A stretch of DNA of 64,000 nucleotides from Planctomycetota bacterium (GCA_024276075.1 JAJRXX010000057.1:1-64000), one strand, 5' to 3'; shown: positions 51,045-60,542, counted from the first letter of the stretch. Notes: generated by a model not told the origin, from the letters alone. Made by a program: numbers and translations.

Positions 51045-52325
51045 ATGGTATCCCGATTAATCACGACGCTCGCTGTAGTGTATCTGGCGGTGTTGGTCTT
51101 GCCAGCTTGCCAACCGGTGCCAGACTATAGAAATATCTTGACCTCGGTGGTATCGAGTATCTCACGAGAACCGGCGATCCGTGTCCGGATTGCTCGGGGT
51201 ACAAGCAATGTAAAAATAACTGGCCCAAGTCAGTTATATATAAGTCCACTGAAAAACTCATCCTCTGATAAACGCTGGCTATTCGCTACGCCTGTGACAA
51301 TCACACATCAGGCGGACGGATTCGTTATTCGCTCGTCGCAAAGCCCCGCGCTGGTGTGGAAACAGAGTGCGTTGAAGGTTGAGGTCGAGGCAAACGATAT
51401 CATTCACGTCGATCAGACCGGCTACGCCGGCTGGATCGCATTACACGCAACAAAACATACCGGCAATGATAGGTCTCAATTCGACGTAATCAACCACTTA
51501 CCACTTGAAAGCTATCTCCCCGGCGTGCTTCACAAGGAACTGTACAAGAACTGGTCCCCCGCCACGTTTAGAGCCCAAGCGATCGCGGCACGGTCATACG
51601 CCATTGTCCAGGGCGCGGCGAACCGGTCGAAGTATTTTGATGTCGAATCCACCACCGCCAGTCAAGCTTATGCTGGTGCGGGAGCACACAACCGTGCTCG
51701 CCGAGCGGTGCGGGATACACGGGGATTGGTCCTGACATACCGGAACCGGGTTCTGCCGGCGTATTATTCGAGTAGTTGCGGCGGGGTGGGGCAGGATGCG
51801 AGTGTGGCCTTTCCATATGGCCAAAACATCCGCCCGCTGCGTGGTTATAACCACGGTGCTTGGTGTGCAAAGAGTACCCGCTTTCGCTGGGGGCCCGTGA
51901 CACGTAGCCGACTGCACCTTCAGCAACGTCTGGCTGCGTGGGGTCACACGAACCGTCACGCCATCGCCAATCTCAAGACCATCGCCACGATTACGGTAAG
52001 TTCGCGTAACGCGGTCAGCCGACCGGCGCGGTTTACTGTAACCGATATCACTGGTCAATCGTATGGCTTGCCCGCTGAGTCGTTCCGCTTTGCGTGCAAC
52101 TATCAGGCTCCAAGTGTGCAGCGACTATCAGACGCTGCACGACTGAAAAGCAGTGATGTAGACGTGCACCTAAACGGTGACATGATTTTAATAACAGGGC
52201 GCGGCTATGGTCACGGGGTCGGGCTGTGCCAATGGGGTGCGCAGGCTCTGGCGCGAGCGGGACACCAGGAATACACCATTTTATCTTTCTACTACCCCGG
52301 TGCGGGTGTCACCAAGGCCTACTGA
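51045..52325 (+). CDS. SpoIID/LytB-domain lipoprotein, probable peptidoglycan-acting enzyme
   Basis: This 426-residue protein begins MVSRLITTLAVVYLAVLVLPACQP, a signal peptide with lipobox LPAC. The SpoIID domain has LPLESYLPGVLHKELYKNWSPATFRAQAIAARSYAI, SCGGVGQDA and the closing GRGYGHGVGLCQWGAQALARAG, all well conserved. Family members cleave glycan strands lacking peptide stems and occur widely in non-spore-formers. In-frame starts upstream (50934 onward) would hide the signal peptide, so ATG 51045 is preferred. Confidence 0.9.
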   Translation: MVSRLITTLAVVYLAVLVLPACQPVPDYRNILTSVVSSISREPAIRVRIARGTSNVKITGPSQLYISPLKNSSSDKRWLFATPVTITHQADGFVIRSSQSPALVWKQSALKVEVEANDIIHVDQTGYAGWIALHATKHTGNDRSQFDVINHLPLESYLPGVLHKELYKNWSPATFRAQAIAARSYAIVQGAANRSKYFDVESTTASQAYAGAGAHNRARRAVRDTRGLVLTYRNRVLPAYYSSSCGGVGQDASVAFPYGQNIRPLRGYNHGAWCAKSTRFRWGPVTRSRLHLQQRLAAWGHTNRHAIANLKTIATITVSSRNAVSRPARFTVTDITGQSYGLPAESFRFACNYQAPSVQRLSDAARLKSSDVDVHLNGDMILITGRGYGHGVGLCQWGAQALARAGHQEYTILSFYYPGAGVTKAY

Positions 52326-52411
52326 CTAACAGCGGCTGTGCAAAATGTTTCTGGGTATTGAACGGCCTGATGTAGAAGGCGGGTGCGCTAACGGTCGTTT
52401 TTATTTTTGTG

Positions 52412-52432
52412 ATACGCATTGCGTATATTTTT
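52412..52432 (+). terminator. weak hairpin terminator after the SpoIID-like gene
   Basis: A 6-bp stem (ATACGC/GCGTAT) with a 3-base loop is followed by ATTTTT, 87 bases after the stop codon, between two convergent genes. The stem is short. Confidence 0.4.
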
Positions 52433-52499
52433 AGCGCGTCGTAAGTGATGTTAAGTTATTGTCTGTTGGGTTCCTGCGTTCGCAGATATCGCGCTAATA

Positions 52500-53285
52500 T
52501 TAATCTCTATTGGTATGGTTAGGCCCAAACTTTAATGGCGTACCGGGCAGACCCGGGTCGATGCCGACGCGCGTGCCTTCCGCAGTCTGTTCGCCAGCCG
52601 GTCCGGTGACCTGCATTGGGCGAGACCCGAGCCAGCACTTTTCGTCGCGGCACTTGCGGAGTATCGATACCGCCTCGGCCACATCGTCGGTGACGTGGAA
52701 CAACTCCATGTCAGTCGGATCGATGTTGCTAAACCGCTCAATCATGGCGGAGCGCATCCAATCGATCAGGCCATCCCAAAAGCTATGCCCCACGCACACG
52801 ACCGGGAACGGCGCGATCTTGAGCGTCTGGATAAGTGTCAGGCTCTCGAAAAACTCGTCCATCGTTCCAAATCCGCCAGGAAAAATGATAAACCCCGATG
52901 CGTACTTAACGAACATGACCTTGCGCACAAAGAAGTACCGAAACGTCAACTCGTGAGTCTGGTAAGGATTCGGCTTCTGCTCCATGGGCAGGCTGATGTT
53001 TAACCCAATCGACCTGCCCCCCGCTTCGATGGCGCCGCGATTGGCGGCTTCCATGATGCCCGGCCCACCGCCCGTGATCACGGTGAAGTCGTTTTCGACG
53101 AGCAGACGCCCACACTGACGTGCCTCCTCGTAATAACGATTGTCCTGAGGCGTACGAGACGAACCGAAGACCGATACCCCTGACCCGATCTCGCTCATCA
53201 CCTCGATCCCGTCGACAAATTCCGACAGAATACGAAAGAGCATCCACGTTTCTTTGCCAAGATTTACGTCGTTATCTACCGGCAC
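52500..53285 (-). CDS. LOG-family (lysine decarboxylase-like) Rossmann protein
   Basis: This 261-residue protein has GSGVSVFGSSRTP, TVITGGGPGIMEAANRGA and the family motif FPGGFGTMDEFFESL. LOG proteins are phosphoribohydrolases acting on cytokinin-type nucleotides or nucleoside monophosphates; they are not true lysine decarboxylases. It has an N-terminal extension of about 35 residues, so the start is uncertain. It is the last ordinary chromosomal gene before the phage-like module. Confidence 0.88.
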   Translation of the reverse strand: MPVDNDVNLGKETWMLFRILSEFVDGIEVMSEIGSGVSVFGSSRTPQDNRYYEEARQCGRLLVENDFTVITGGGPGIMEAANRGAIEAGGRSIGLNISLPMEQKPNPYQTHELTFRYFFVRKVMFVKYASGFIIFPGGFGTMDEFFESLTLIQTLKIAPFPVVCVGHSFWDGLIDWMRSAMIERFSNIDPTDMELFHVTDDVAEAVSILRKCRDEKCWLGSRPMQVTGPAGEQTAEGTRVGIDPGLPGTPLKFGPNHTNRD

Positions 53286-53880
53286 AATATGTTGCTCCGA
53301 GCCAAAGGCTTAGAATTCCACTCTGCACCCCACGATACAATGGGGGCCGTTGATGAGATATCGGCTATCTCGCTGCTTATCCTGACCTTCTGGTAGCCCC
53401 AAAACAACTGCTGGTGGTGTAACTAAAACAGGCTCTGGGCCAAATCGCAAAATATAGGGACTATTTAAGCTAGGGTAGTCCACCCCTTGTTCTATTTCCA
53501 GCCATTGAAGAGGTGGCGAGGGTTCACTTTAACGGCAAATAATTTGCGAGCCGCTCGCTGAGTCGGTTCCCTCGTCTTCAATCATCTTATCTAGCCCCCA
53601 ATATGGTCATCGATCGGCTGACGTCTGCGATAGCCAAACGGGGCATGACACTGCGCCCTCGCTGGGTGTACGTAAAAACATAAACCAATCGAGATCATGC
53701 GCACAAAGAGTCGCTTGACAGGGAGAAACTCCCGGCGGCTTCGCTTTATTTTTATTGCTTATTACATCGTTGTTTTGGTCAATCCGTGAATTTAACTTGC
53801 GTATTTGTGCGCACAAAAGTGTCCCTGCGAGCCTATGTGACGGCGTAACAAACATGGGGTCTCGTGACACGGGTAATTCT
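53286..53880 (+). other. 595-base non-coding stretch between the LOG gene and the phage module
   Basis: No convincing gene or tRNA is present. The stretch contains a short hairpin (GGGAG/CTCCC at 53721-53733), a 10-base sequence TGCGCACAAA occurring at 53698-53707 and again within a palindrome at 53804-53817, and an in-frame extension of the portal gene (from 53755) that looks non-coding. It probably holds the control region of the module. No integrase or attachment-site repeat could be identified. Confidence 0.55.
53804..53817. repeat. 14-bp perfect palindrome, candidate operator of the phage module
   Basis: TTTGTGCGCACAAA is fully palindromic and lies 64 bases upstream of the preferred portal start. 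Ten of its bases (TGCGCACAAA) also occur at 53698-53707, 110 bases earlier. This layout suits a dimeric repressor; no repressor gene is in view. Confidence 0.45.
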
Positions 53881-55374
53881 ATGAAATTTGATCCTACTGA
53901 ATTGTCCACGATAGGTGTCGATGCTGACCTGATCGATTTTCTGATCGATGAACACGTTAGCCAAACCGTCCCCCGTCTCGATCGGCTGTGGGATTACTAC
54001 CGCAACGATATGACGTACGACAATACGGTGGATGCAGTAGGACAAGGGGCACGCATGGCTCAGGCGCAGGGCCTACCCGATCGGCTCATCCACGGTGGGG
54101 CTTTGGGCCAACCTCAGCGAGAGATCGTGATCGAGAACGACATTGCGTGGCGTATTCACACGCTGGTTGACTTCTTATTCGGCAAGCCTCTGGTCGTGAA
54201 AAGCTGTGCGGCTGACAAACAGCGGGCGGGGCTGATTGAGAAATTTATTGGGCAGGTATTCGAGCTCAACGGAGGGTTGGGCTTTTTCCAAGATTTGGCG
54301 CTGCTGGGTTCCATTTATGGGCATGTGGATATTTTGCTTCGGGTGGATGCCCCGGCAAACGGTTCTCTGGGCGTTCAAACTGCTGGTGATGCCGAAGCGT
54401 GGATACTGAAAACCGCTGAGCGTTTTGTGCTGGAAATTATCGAGGCTCCGCGGGCGATTCCAGTGTTGAATCCGGATGATTATCGCGGGCTTGACGCGTA
54501 TGTCCTGCATTACCGGCAAGTGTTGAATCAGGTTGAAGAATCGGGGCTGTTATCTCGAGTGCGTCACCGTGTGCTGGGTGGGTCGGCGGCTCCTCGCCGG
54601 GCTGTGATGGATCGGACACAAGTGTGGACCGACGAATTTGTGACGACGTTTCACGGGACATCCTCGAAACAGGTGTTGGTCGATCAGTCGGCAAATCGGC
54701 TTGGCTTAATCCCACTGGTGCATATTCAAAACATGTCCCAACCGTTTTCGTTCAGCGGTCTGAGTGAGGTTGAGCCGTTGATCTCGTTGCAAAATGAGTT
54801 GAACACTCGGCTATCGGATCGAGCCAACCGGATCACTTTCCAATCCTTCAAGATGTACCTGGGTAAAGGTATTGAGCAGTTCACCGATCGTCCTGTGGGT
54901 CCGGGCCAAATGTGGGCAACAGACAACCCCGACGCGAGCATTTTGGAGTTCGGCGGGGACTCGCAGAACCCATCGGAAGATTCGCATATCAACGAAATCC
55001 GAGAGGCAATGGACAAGACGAGCGCGGTGACGCCTGTGGCTGCGGGATTGCTTCGGGGCAGAGTCGGCAACCTCACTAGTGGGAATGCGCTACGGATTAC
55101 GCTGATGGGCTTGCTTGCAAGGACTGAGAAGAAGCGTGCGACGTATGGGGCTGGTATTCAGAGGTTGAGCGAGTTGATCCTACACGCGGCGGATGTACAC
55201 GGAATTTTGCCGAATGGTCCAGATGAGCGTGGTGTCCGTTTGGATTGGCCAAGCATGCTGCCAGAGAACGAAGAACAGCGCCTCAACGAAGCGAAATTAA
55301 AGCTCGACATCGGGGTCCCGAAAGACCGAGTGCTAACCGAATTGGGCTACGGCGATTGCGTGGACTCGGTGTAA
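53881..55374 (+). CDS. phage portal protein (SPP1 Gp6-like)
   Basis: This 497-residue protein fits phage portal proteins of the SPP1 type: YYRNDMTYDNT at the N-terminus, HTLVDFLFGKPLVVKS, then LISLQNELNTRLSDRANRITFQSFKMYLGKGIEQF, PVAAGLLRGRVGNLTSGNALRITLMGLLARTEKKRATYGAGIQRL. The portal forms the dodecameric DNA gate of the capsid. ATG 53881 is preferred; an ATG at 53854 would add nine residues. It heads a plus-strand structural module, and no terminase lies upstream. Confidence 0.82.
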   Translation: MKFDPTELSTIGVDADLIDFLIDEHVSQTVPRLDRLWDYYRNDMTYDNTVDAVGQGARMAQAQGLPDRLIHGGALGQPQREIVIENDIAWRIHTLVDFLFGKPLVVKSCAADKQRAGLIEKFIGQVFELNGGLGFFQDLALLGSIYGHVDILLRVDAPANGSLGVQTAGDAEAWILKTAERFVLEIIEAPRAIPVLNPDDYRGLDAYVLHYRQVLNQVEESGLLSRVRHRVLGGSAAPRRAVMDRTQVWTDEFVTTFHGTSSKQVLVDQSANRLGLIPLVHIQNMSQPFSFSGLSEVEPLISLQNELNTRLSDRANRITFQSFKMYLGKGIEQFTDRPVGPGQMWATDNPDASILEFGGDSQNPSEDSHINEIREAMDKTSAVTPVAAGLLRGRVGNLTSGNALRITLMGLLARTEKKRATYGAGIQRLSELILHAADVHGILPNGPDERGVRLDWPSMLPENEEQRLNEAKLKLDIGVPKDRVLTELGYGDCVDSV

Positions 55375-55409
55375 CGGGCGTGACCGTCAAGACTCTAGGG
55401 AGATATGAA

Positions 55410-55964
55410 ATGAAAAAATCTGAAGATCGCGTTGAGCAAATCGTGTCCATGCCGACGGAGCCGGATTCGACACCAAAAAATACGGCTGGCAATCAAAACG
55501 GGTTGTCGGGTGATGGGAGTGATCGGCTGGTACCCGTGAGCGAGGCGATCCGCTATCGGAAACGCGCGCAAACGGCTGAACAAGAACTGGGCGATCTAAA
55601 AGGTCAATTCCAGGATGTAAAAGTGGAGCTAGAACAGGCTCGGCAGGCGATGTCCCATCTTGAACGCCGTCAAGCGATCGACGAAATATTGACGGACGCT
55701 GAGACTGTAGACCTGGGTGTCGCCCGTCTGCTTACTGAAACAGCGGTGACGATGATGGACGAGCCGGATATTCGGCTGGCGATCGAAGACCTGCGTCGTC
55801 ACAAACCCTATCTGTTTCACAAGCGTCGATCCGATGCGTCGGTGATGCCGGCTCGGCACCGTGATGGCCCGGGGTACCGGGCAGAAGAAGCGGCGGAGCG
55901 TGCCGCGGTGAGTGGCGATCGGCGTGATCTGCTTAAGTATTTGCGGTTGCGTCGTAAACCCTAG
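55410..55964 (+). CDS. phage scaffold-like coiled-coil protein
   Basis: This 184-residue protein is Glu/Lys/Gln-rich with a coiled-coil stretch (about residues 50-95: RKRAQTAEQELGDLKGQFQ, then QARQAMSHLERRQAI). It lies between the portal and major capsid genes, where phage scaffolding proteins (SPP1 Gp11-type) usually sit. AGGGAG lies 7 bases before ATG 55410; the longer frame overlaps the portal gene. The assignment rests on composition and position rather than on a motif. Confidence 0.65.
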   Translation: MKKSEDRVEQIVSMPTEPDSTPKNTAGNQNGLSGDGSDRLVPVSEAIRYRKRAQTAEQELGDLKGQFQDVKVELEQARQAMSHLERRQAIDEILTDAETVDLGVARLLTETAVTMMDEPDIRLAIEDLRRHKPYLFHKRRSDASVMPARHRDGPGYRAEEAAERAAVSGDRRDLLKYLRLRRKP

Positions 55965-56028
55965 CGTGGTCGGGCTGCGTGGCCTGAATGCCGCATCAAT
56001 CAAAGACTAGACAAAGAGGAGAAATTTC

Positions 56029-57198
56029 ATGCCTTTTACTGGAAAAGCAACTTATTCGGCGGGCCCGTCTCTGCCTGAAACGGCAGAAGACGTATCAGAT
56101 ATCTTGAGCTTGGTGAGTCCATTTGAGACGCCGTTGTTAGATCATTTGGGTGATCCGCAACGGGCTGCGACAAGCACCGTCCATGAATGGATTGAAGATG
56201 AATTATTTCCGAATTCCGATTTTGTGAACGATGCTACTATCGCGGACCCGTTGAATGACACGGCTTTTGATGTCGCGAACGGCAATCGGTTTCAGGTCGG
56301 CGATCAGATCCAGACGGATGGGTCTCGTGAGGTGATGCTTGTAACGTCGATTTCGGGAAACACGATCACCGTGGTACGCGGCTATGGCAGCACGCCGAAT
56401 CAGTCACTCTCTAACAATACGGCAATACACATACTAGGCAATGCTGCACTAGAAGGTGGCGACCGACCTGCTACTCGGTTTACCAATCGAGTACGGAAGA
56501 ACAATTTCACCCAGATCTTCACCGCAAGCGTAGAAGTGTCGGGGTCTCAACTCGCGGCTCAACAGATCGCGGTCGCGGATGAGATGGATTACCAGAAGCA
56601 AGAGCGGCTGCGTGAACTGATCCGAGACCTAGAAAACAGTGTGATCAACGGTGTATCGCCCACGAGCAGCCCGGAAGGGTCCTCGACGGTACGGCGGACT
56701 ATGAAGGGTGTCATTCCGCATATTGTCACGAATAATTTTCAGAATGGCGCAAGCGGATTCCCCTCCGGCGGTGGTGCGGGCACCGACGAGTTGAACGAAT
56801 TACAGATCAACACGGCGCTTCGAAACATCTGGGAGAACTCCGCAGGCCAAGTCGACACTATCGTGGTCAACGGCTTTCAGAAACGGCGGATTAACTCTTT
56901 CATCACGGCGTCGCGTCGCTTTAGGCCAACTGATGAGAGCTTCCGTGACTTGGTTAGCGTGTATGAGAGCGATTTTGGTGTTTGTCGAATCATCATGAGC
57001 CGATGGGTGCCTGCAGATACGGTGCTGCTGCTGGATTCGTCTCGTATCGATGTGCTGCCGATGGCTGGGCGTAGCTTTCAATTTAAGAAGTTGGCGTCTG
57101 CGGGTGACAGCGAGGTCGGTCAGGTGATCGGCGAATATACGCTGGAACTCCGTAACACAAACGCGCATGGTTTGATACGGGGCTTGGCGACTTCGTAA
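56029..57198 (+). CDS. phage major capsid protein, SU10/DUF5309-like
   Basis: This 389-residue protein resembles the SU10-type (DUF5309) major capsid family. It opens PETAEDVSDILSLVSPFETPLLDHLGD, then STVHEWIEDEL, later RFTNRVRKNNFTQIFTASVEVSGSQLA, and DTIVVNGFQKRRINSFI. A very strong ribosome-binding site, AAAGAGGAGAAA at 56013-56024, precedes the ATG, as expected for the most abundant virion protein. An 8-bp stem-loop lies 20 bases after the stop. Confidence 0.82.
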   Translation: MPFTGKATYSAGPSLPETAEDVSDILSLVSPFETPLLDHLGDPQRAATSTVHEWIEDELFPNSDFVNDATIADPLNDTAFDVANGNRFQVGDQIQTDGSREVMLVTSISGNTITVVRGYGSTPNQSLSNNTAIHILGNAALEGGDRPATRFTNRVRKNNFTQIFTASVEVSGSQLAAQQIAVADEMDYQKQERLRELIRDLENSVINGVSPTSSPEGSSTVRRTMKGVIPHIVTNNFQNGASGFPSGGGAGTDELNELQINTALRNIWENSAGQVDTIVVNGFQKRRINSFITASRRFRPTDESFRDLVSVYESDFGVCRIIMSRWVPADTVLLLDSSRIDVLPMAGRSFQFKKLASAGDSEVGQVIGEYTLELRNTNAHGLIRGLATS

Positions 57199-57217
57199 TT
57201 GTGGCCTTTCCTTTCAC

Positions 57218-57242
57218 GGGACGGGGTCGGGCGGCCCGTCTC
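57218..57242 (+). other. stem-loop after the capsid gene
   Basis: GGGACGGG at 57218-57225 pairs with CCCGTCTC at 57235-57242 (8 bp, one G-T pair) around a 9-base loop. No T-run follows, so it may protect the capsid mRNA end rather than stop transcription. No other feature is seen in the 174-base gap. Confidence 0.4.
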
Positions 57243-57372
57243 GTTGCTGGAGCTGTGATCATCCCTCACGGCGATAGACCCACGTTCCGTCGGCCTAACC
57301 GCTGGCGGAATGTTTAAACCGAGAACTCGTAGATAAGAATCCGTAAACACTAGGGCTTTTGGGGTAATCAGG

Positions 57373-58011
57373 ATGAACTTTTCGACGGACCGCGATCTGC
57401 TTGTAATTGAGCCAAATGTCTTTCGTGACGTACCGGTCGTGGGTCAACAGCGATTAAAGACGACGGACGGAGTCGTTAGCGGCGTGATGCTGACGAGCGC
57501 TTCTGCTGATTTTGTCATGGGGCAGGTCGACACGGGCGGCGTGGTTCTCGTGGCGGGTGAACCTCTCGAGGTCTTGAGCCGAATAGACAGCAATACATTG
57601 ACGGTTTCCAAGCTGAGAACAAACGCGGCTGATGCGTCGATCCCTCCGGGAGACGGCTCTGGGCTAGAGGTCATCGTGCGTACATATGCACCTCAAGCGG
57701 CGGTGGTACATGAAAACCTGCTGCGTCTGATGGGGATTGAAACGGATGATCCCGAAAACAACTTAACAGAAAACTCGGTGATATCTCGGCACGTTGCGGC
57801 ACATCTGGAAGCGCTGGGCACGCTCGAAAGGGTATACGAAGGTGCGGCGGCGTTGGTCGGTGACAACGATGAAATTCGGAATAAGGCTCGGGGCTTTGGA
57901 GCAAGATTTGCCACGGCGTGCCGGGTAGCGATCGTGCTGCTCGACGCTGACGGAGACGGTCAGCCTGATATTCAACGGCGTTTGGGCGTGTCCACCTTTA
58001 CACGAGTATGA
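57373..58011 (+). CDS. phage module protein, possibly head-tail connector
   Basis: This 212-residue soluble protein follows the capsid gene. The N-terminal half looks beta-rich (VVSGVMLTSASADFVMGQVDTGGVVLVAGEPLEVL), and the C-terminal half is helical (SVISRHVAAHLEALGTLERVYEGAAALV, then NKARGFGARFATACRVAIVLLDADGDGQPDIQRR). I recognise no named family. Position directly after the capsid suggests a head-completion or connector role. Confidence 0.6.
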   Translation: MNFSTDRDLLVIEPNVFRDVPVVGQQRLKTTDGVVSGVMLTSASADFVMGQVDTGGVVLVAGEPLEVLSRIDSNTLTVSKLRTNAADASIPPGDGSGLEVIVRTYAPQAAVVHENLLRLMGIETDDPENNLTENSVISRHVAAHLEALGTLERVYEGAAALVGDNDEIRNKARGFGARFATACRVAIVLLDADGDGQPDIQRRLGVSTFTRV

Positions 58012-58062
58012 GATTGAAGATCGTCGCGTCGGTATCGGTTTGGCATTGGGAGAAAGTATCAG

Positions 58063-58431
58063 ATGAGTCGTTTTGGTGGGGAAGATTTATTTGGCAGCGG
58101 GCCTCACAGATTCGAAGTGGGTGGTCTGTCACTACGTCACGTGCTGCACGAAACACCGGGGGGACGAGGGGTCGAGTTGAGCAGCCTTGGCCGAAGTGGT
58201 CGTTCGATCAAACAGGCGGGCGATCTGGTCGCGGATGACCCTAATCAGTTGCAGGGGCTAATCGGCGTGATTGAAGCCAAACTCGACGGTGGGATTCATA
58301 CCCTAATCGATGACACGGGTCGATCGTGGCTCAATACGGTCATGCTCAGCATTGATCTGTCACCCGTAACACAAGTGGGCAACCGTGCACGAGTGTCGTA
58401 CCGGATTGCATATCTGCAGGTAACACCGTGA
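58063..58431 (+). CDS. phage module protein of unknown function
   Basis: This 122-residue protein contains FEVGGLSLRHVLHETPGGRGVEL in the N-terminal half and a C-terminal beta-rich part ending SYRIAYLQVTP. Its layout recalls small tail or neck proteins of phages that follow connectors. No motif fixes its role. Confidence 0.55.
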   Translation: MSRFGGEDLFGSGPHRFEVGGLSLRHVLHETPGGRGVELSSLGRSGRSIKQAGDLVADDPNQLQGLIGVIEAKLDGGIHTLIDDTGRSWLNTVMLSIDLSPVTQVGNRARVSYRIAYLQVTP

Positions 58432-58471
58432 TACGAACGGTGGTTGATAGTCATTACACAGGAACGAAACT

Positions 58472-59200
58472 GTGACGCTAAACGCTACTCAGAATGTATT
58501 CGAGCTTGTACTAGCGAGACCCGTGGTGACGGCGATGGGCGAACATCGGGCGCTAGTACATCTGTGGTGGTCGGCACCACAACAGGGAAATCGATTGGTG
58601 CAGGTCTATGTAGACGGGACGCTGACGGAAACAAGCCACGATCCAGGACAACGGGAACTATGGCTGATGTGTGATCGCAGCAGGGGGCATCGGGTCGAGC
58701 TGCTGGCAGTAGACGCGGCTGACCCGGATACGCTGACGCGGGAACACCCTGAGTTACTCAATAGCTGGGACCCTCCGATCAATGGCGAACTATCGCTTTC
58801 GTTGATCCGAGATTTACGGCTTCCGGTAGACACACGGGTAGTAATTGAGGTGGATGGACAACAAGTGGCTGAGGAGCCGATGTGGCCGGCGACGGAGCAT
58901 AGGGGAGGATTCGGGGCTGTGTTTGGGGAAGGTGAATTTGGCTACGACGCGGTGACGGGCCCTGGGTTAGGGAGGGGGGAGTTAGGGATGGGGCCTCTTG
59001 GAAGCGATGGGACCGCGTGGAATTGGCGATCGTCAGCAATAAATGTGGGGTCGCATACGGTGGATGTCATGGCCTTGGACAGCAGCGGGCAGGTGTTGGT
59101 GAATAACGTATCGACGACGGACGTTGTGGTCGATTCCTTGCCCGCACCTGCTGCATCCTTTTCGATCGATCCTGATTTTACGCTTCGGTGGACGAACTAA
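58472..59200 (+). CDS. phage module virion-like protein
   Basis: This 242-residue protein with a GTG start (AGGA 9 bases upstream) is beta-rich. Its first half resembles a fibronectin-like sandwich (ALVHLWWSAPQQGNRLVQVYVDG). A glycine-rich stretch, FGEGEFGYDAVTGPGLGRGE, and a second sandwich-like part (INVGSHTVDVMALDSSGQVL) follow. It is probably a structural or decoration protein. No named family is recognised. Confidence 0.55.
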   Translation: MTLNATQNVFELVLARPVVTAMGEHRALVHLWWSAPQQGNRLVQVYVDGTLTETSHDPGQRELWLMCDRSRGHRVELLAVDAADPDTLTREHPELLNSWDPPINGELSLSLIRDLRLPVDTRVVIEVDGQQVAEEPMWPATEHRGGFGAVFGEGEFGYDAVTGPGLGRGELGMGPLGSDGTAWNWRSSAINVGSHTVDVMALDSSGQVLVNNVSTTDVVVDSLPAPAASFSIDPDFTLRWTN

Positions 59201-59234
59201 GAGGGGCTGAACGACTAACTCGTGAGAATCATCA

Positions 59235-60407
59235 ATGTCTGAACGATACCCTGACGACGCAACACTTTTGGCACTCAATGAAGACTCGGTCACCGGGGTC
59301 AAGTATATCCCTACGGGGAGCAGCCCATACTTTTTAGAGTTTCGTAGGCTGCTGCAGAGGACGCTATTGGCAGCACAGCGAGCGAATGACTTGCGTGTGT
59401 ACCAAGACGGTGATCTGACGATCGGGGTGCGTCCCGGTCGGTGTTATGTGAACGGGTCGTCTATTGATTTCGTTGGGGCGGTGGGGATACCCGTCACCGG
59501 AGGCGCGATCACCCATTTGTGGCTCGATTCGGCGGGCACGGCCCAATCGGGGACGTCTGGCCTACCTGCTGACCGAACGGTGTTTGTACCGCTGGCAGAA
59601 GTGACGGCTGGGGCCTCTACGATCACGGCGATCACTGATCTGCGAGGTGAGGGATTCCTGCAGATACCCAATTTGATTTCGATGGGAGTGGGTGCCACAG
59701 CGACAGAGATCACACAAGCTTTGGCGGGAGTTAATTCCAGTGTAGACGCGACGGCTTTGAATCGGTTAACCGCGGGCCCCGCTAGTACTGCGGATAGTGA
59801 TCATCGACACGTTCAGGTGTTTCACGATCAAGACAGCAATGCGTTTTTTACTCTGGTCAACAATCACAGCGGAACGAATGCTGGTATCACGCTGGCCTTT
59901 AGCCTCCCGAACAAGTTGGCGGACGATACGTGGCTGTCGCCGAATGTAGTTAACGGCTTTTTAACTCAACGATTTAATGGAACGGCCTACAACTTGGTCG
60001 GCACTGTGCATGTCGCATTCGATCATGAGGGTAACGTCACCACAAGTCAGACCGGAAAACTCATGGGCGCGGTCCCGATCGACGGGGTGGTAAGCGACGT
60101 CATCCTGTCGGTGGGAACCAATATTCAATCCAACACATCCACGGATGGCTTAATCGCTACGGTGAAAGCCAACGGCACGGGTTTGGCGGTGACCAATCCG
60201 CAACTCACGGCGGGTGACGGAACTGGGTTTCGAAGCACGGCCCAAGGCGACGGCACGGCGGCGGTGATCAAATCAGACGGCACACAAAATGTTACGCAGG
60301 GTGACATGTTCACTGTAGACCTAAGCCGGACCGCTGGCGGCAGTGTCAGCGTCGAAGCGGCCAACGCGGTTGTTATGGTCGTTATCCGTGCTAATCAACC
60401 GGAATAA
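59235..60407 (+). CDS. phage tail-fibre-like protein A
   Basis: This is a 390-residue protein. The first 150 residues form a baseplate-linked fibre N-domain: FLEFRRLLQRTLLAAQRAND, then DLTIGVRPGRCYVNGSSIDF, then THLWLDSAGTAQSG, FVPLAEVTAGASTITAITDLRG. The rest is Thr/Gly/Ser-rich and repetitive as in fibre shafts. The next gene has the same domain, so the pair is paralogous. Role in host recognition is inferred. Confidence 0.6.
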   Translation: MSERYPDDATLLALNEDSVTGVKYIPTGSSPYFLEFRRLLQRTLLAAQRANDLRVYQDGDLTIGVRPGRCYVNGSSIDFVGAVGIPVTGGAITHLWLDSAGTAQSGTSGLPADRTVFVPLAEVTAGASTITAITDLRGEGFLQIPNLISMGVGATATEITQALAGVNSSVDATALNRLTAGPASTADSDHRHVQVFHDQDSNAFFTLVNNHSGTNAGITLAFSLPNKLADDTWLSPNVVNGFLTQRFNGTAYNLVGTVHVAFDHEGNVTTSQTGKLMGAVPIDGVVSDVILSVGTNIQSNTSTDGLIATVKANGTGLAVTNPQLTAGDGTGFRSTAQGDGTAAVIKSDGTQNVTQGDMFTVDLSRTAGGSVSVEAANAVVMVVIRANQPE

Positions 60408-60542
60408 AGCAAGAGAGGCTGCAATGTGTAACTGGCGTTCATGCTGCTGTGGCATTGGGCAAAGCAAGATAGGTATTTGATCTTTCGAGATTTTCCGTCG
60501 GTCATCGGGGGACATCGACTTGTCGGCACGAGGTGAGAAGAC

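Noticed and set aside
51045-52325. SpoIID-like gene as evidence of spore formation
   Set aside because: The domain is widespread in non-sporulating bacteria and no other sporulation gene is present.
52500-53285. Lysine decarboxylase annotation for the LOG-family gene
   Set aside because: The PGGxGT motif belongs to LOG phosphoribohydrolases; the older decarboxylase name is not supported.
53715-53737. TTGACA at 53715-53720 as a promoter for the portal gene
   Set aside because: No acceptable -10 element lies 16-18 bases downstream.
53286-53880. tRNA gene or attachment-site repeat at the phage module boundary
   Set aside because: I searched by eye for a T-loop sequence and for long direct repeats shared with the rest of the window and found none; only the 10-base TGCGCACAAA copy is shared.
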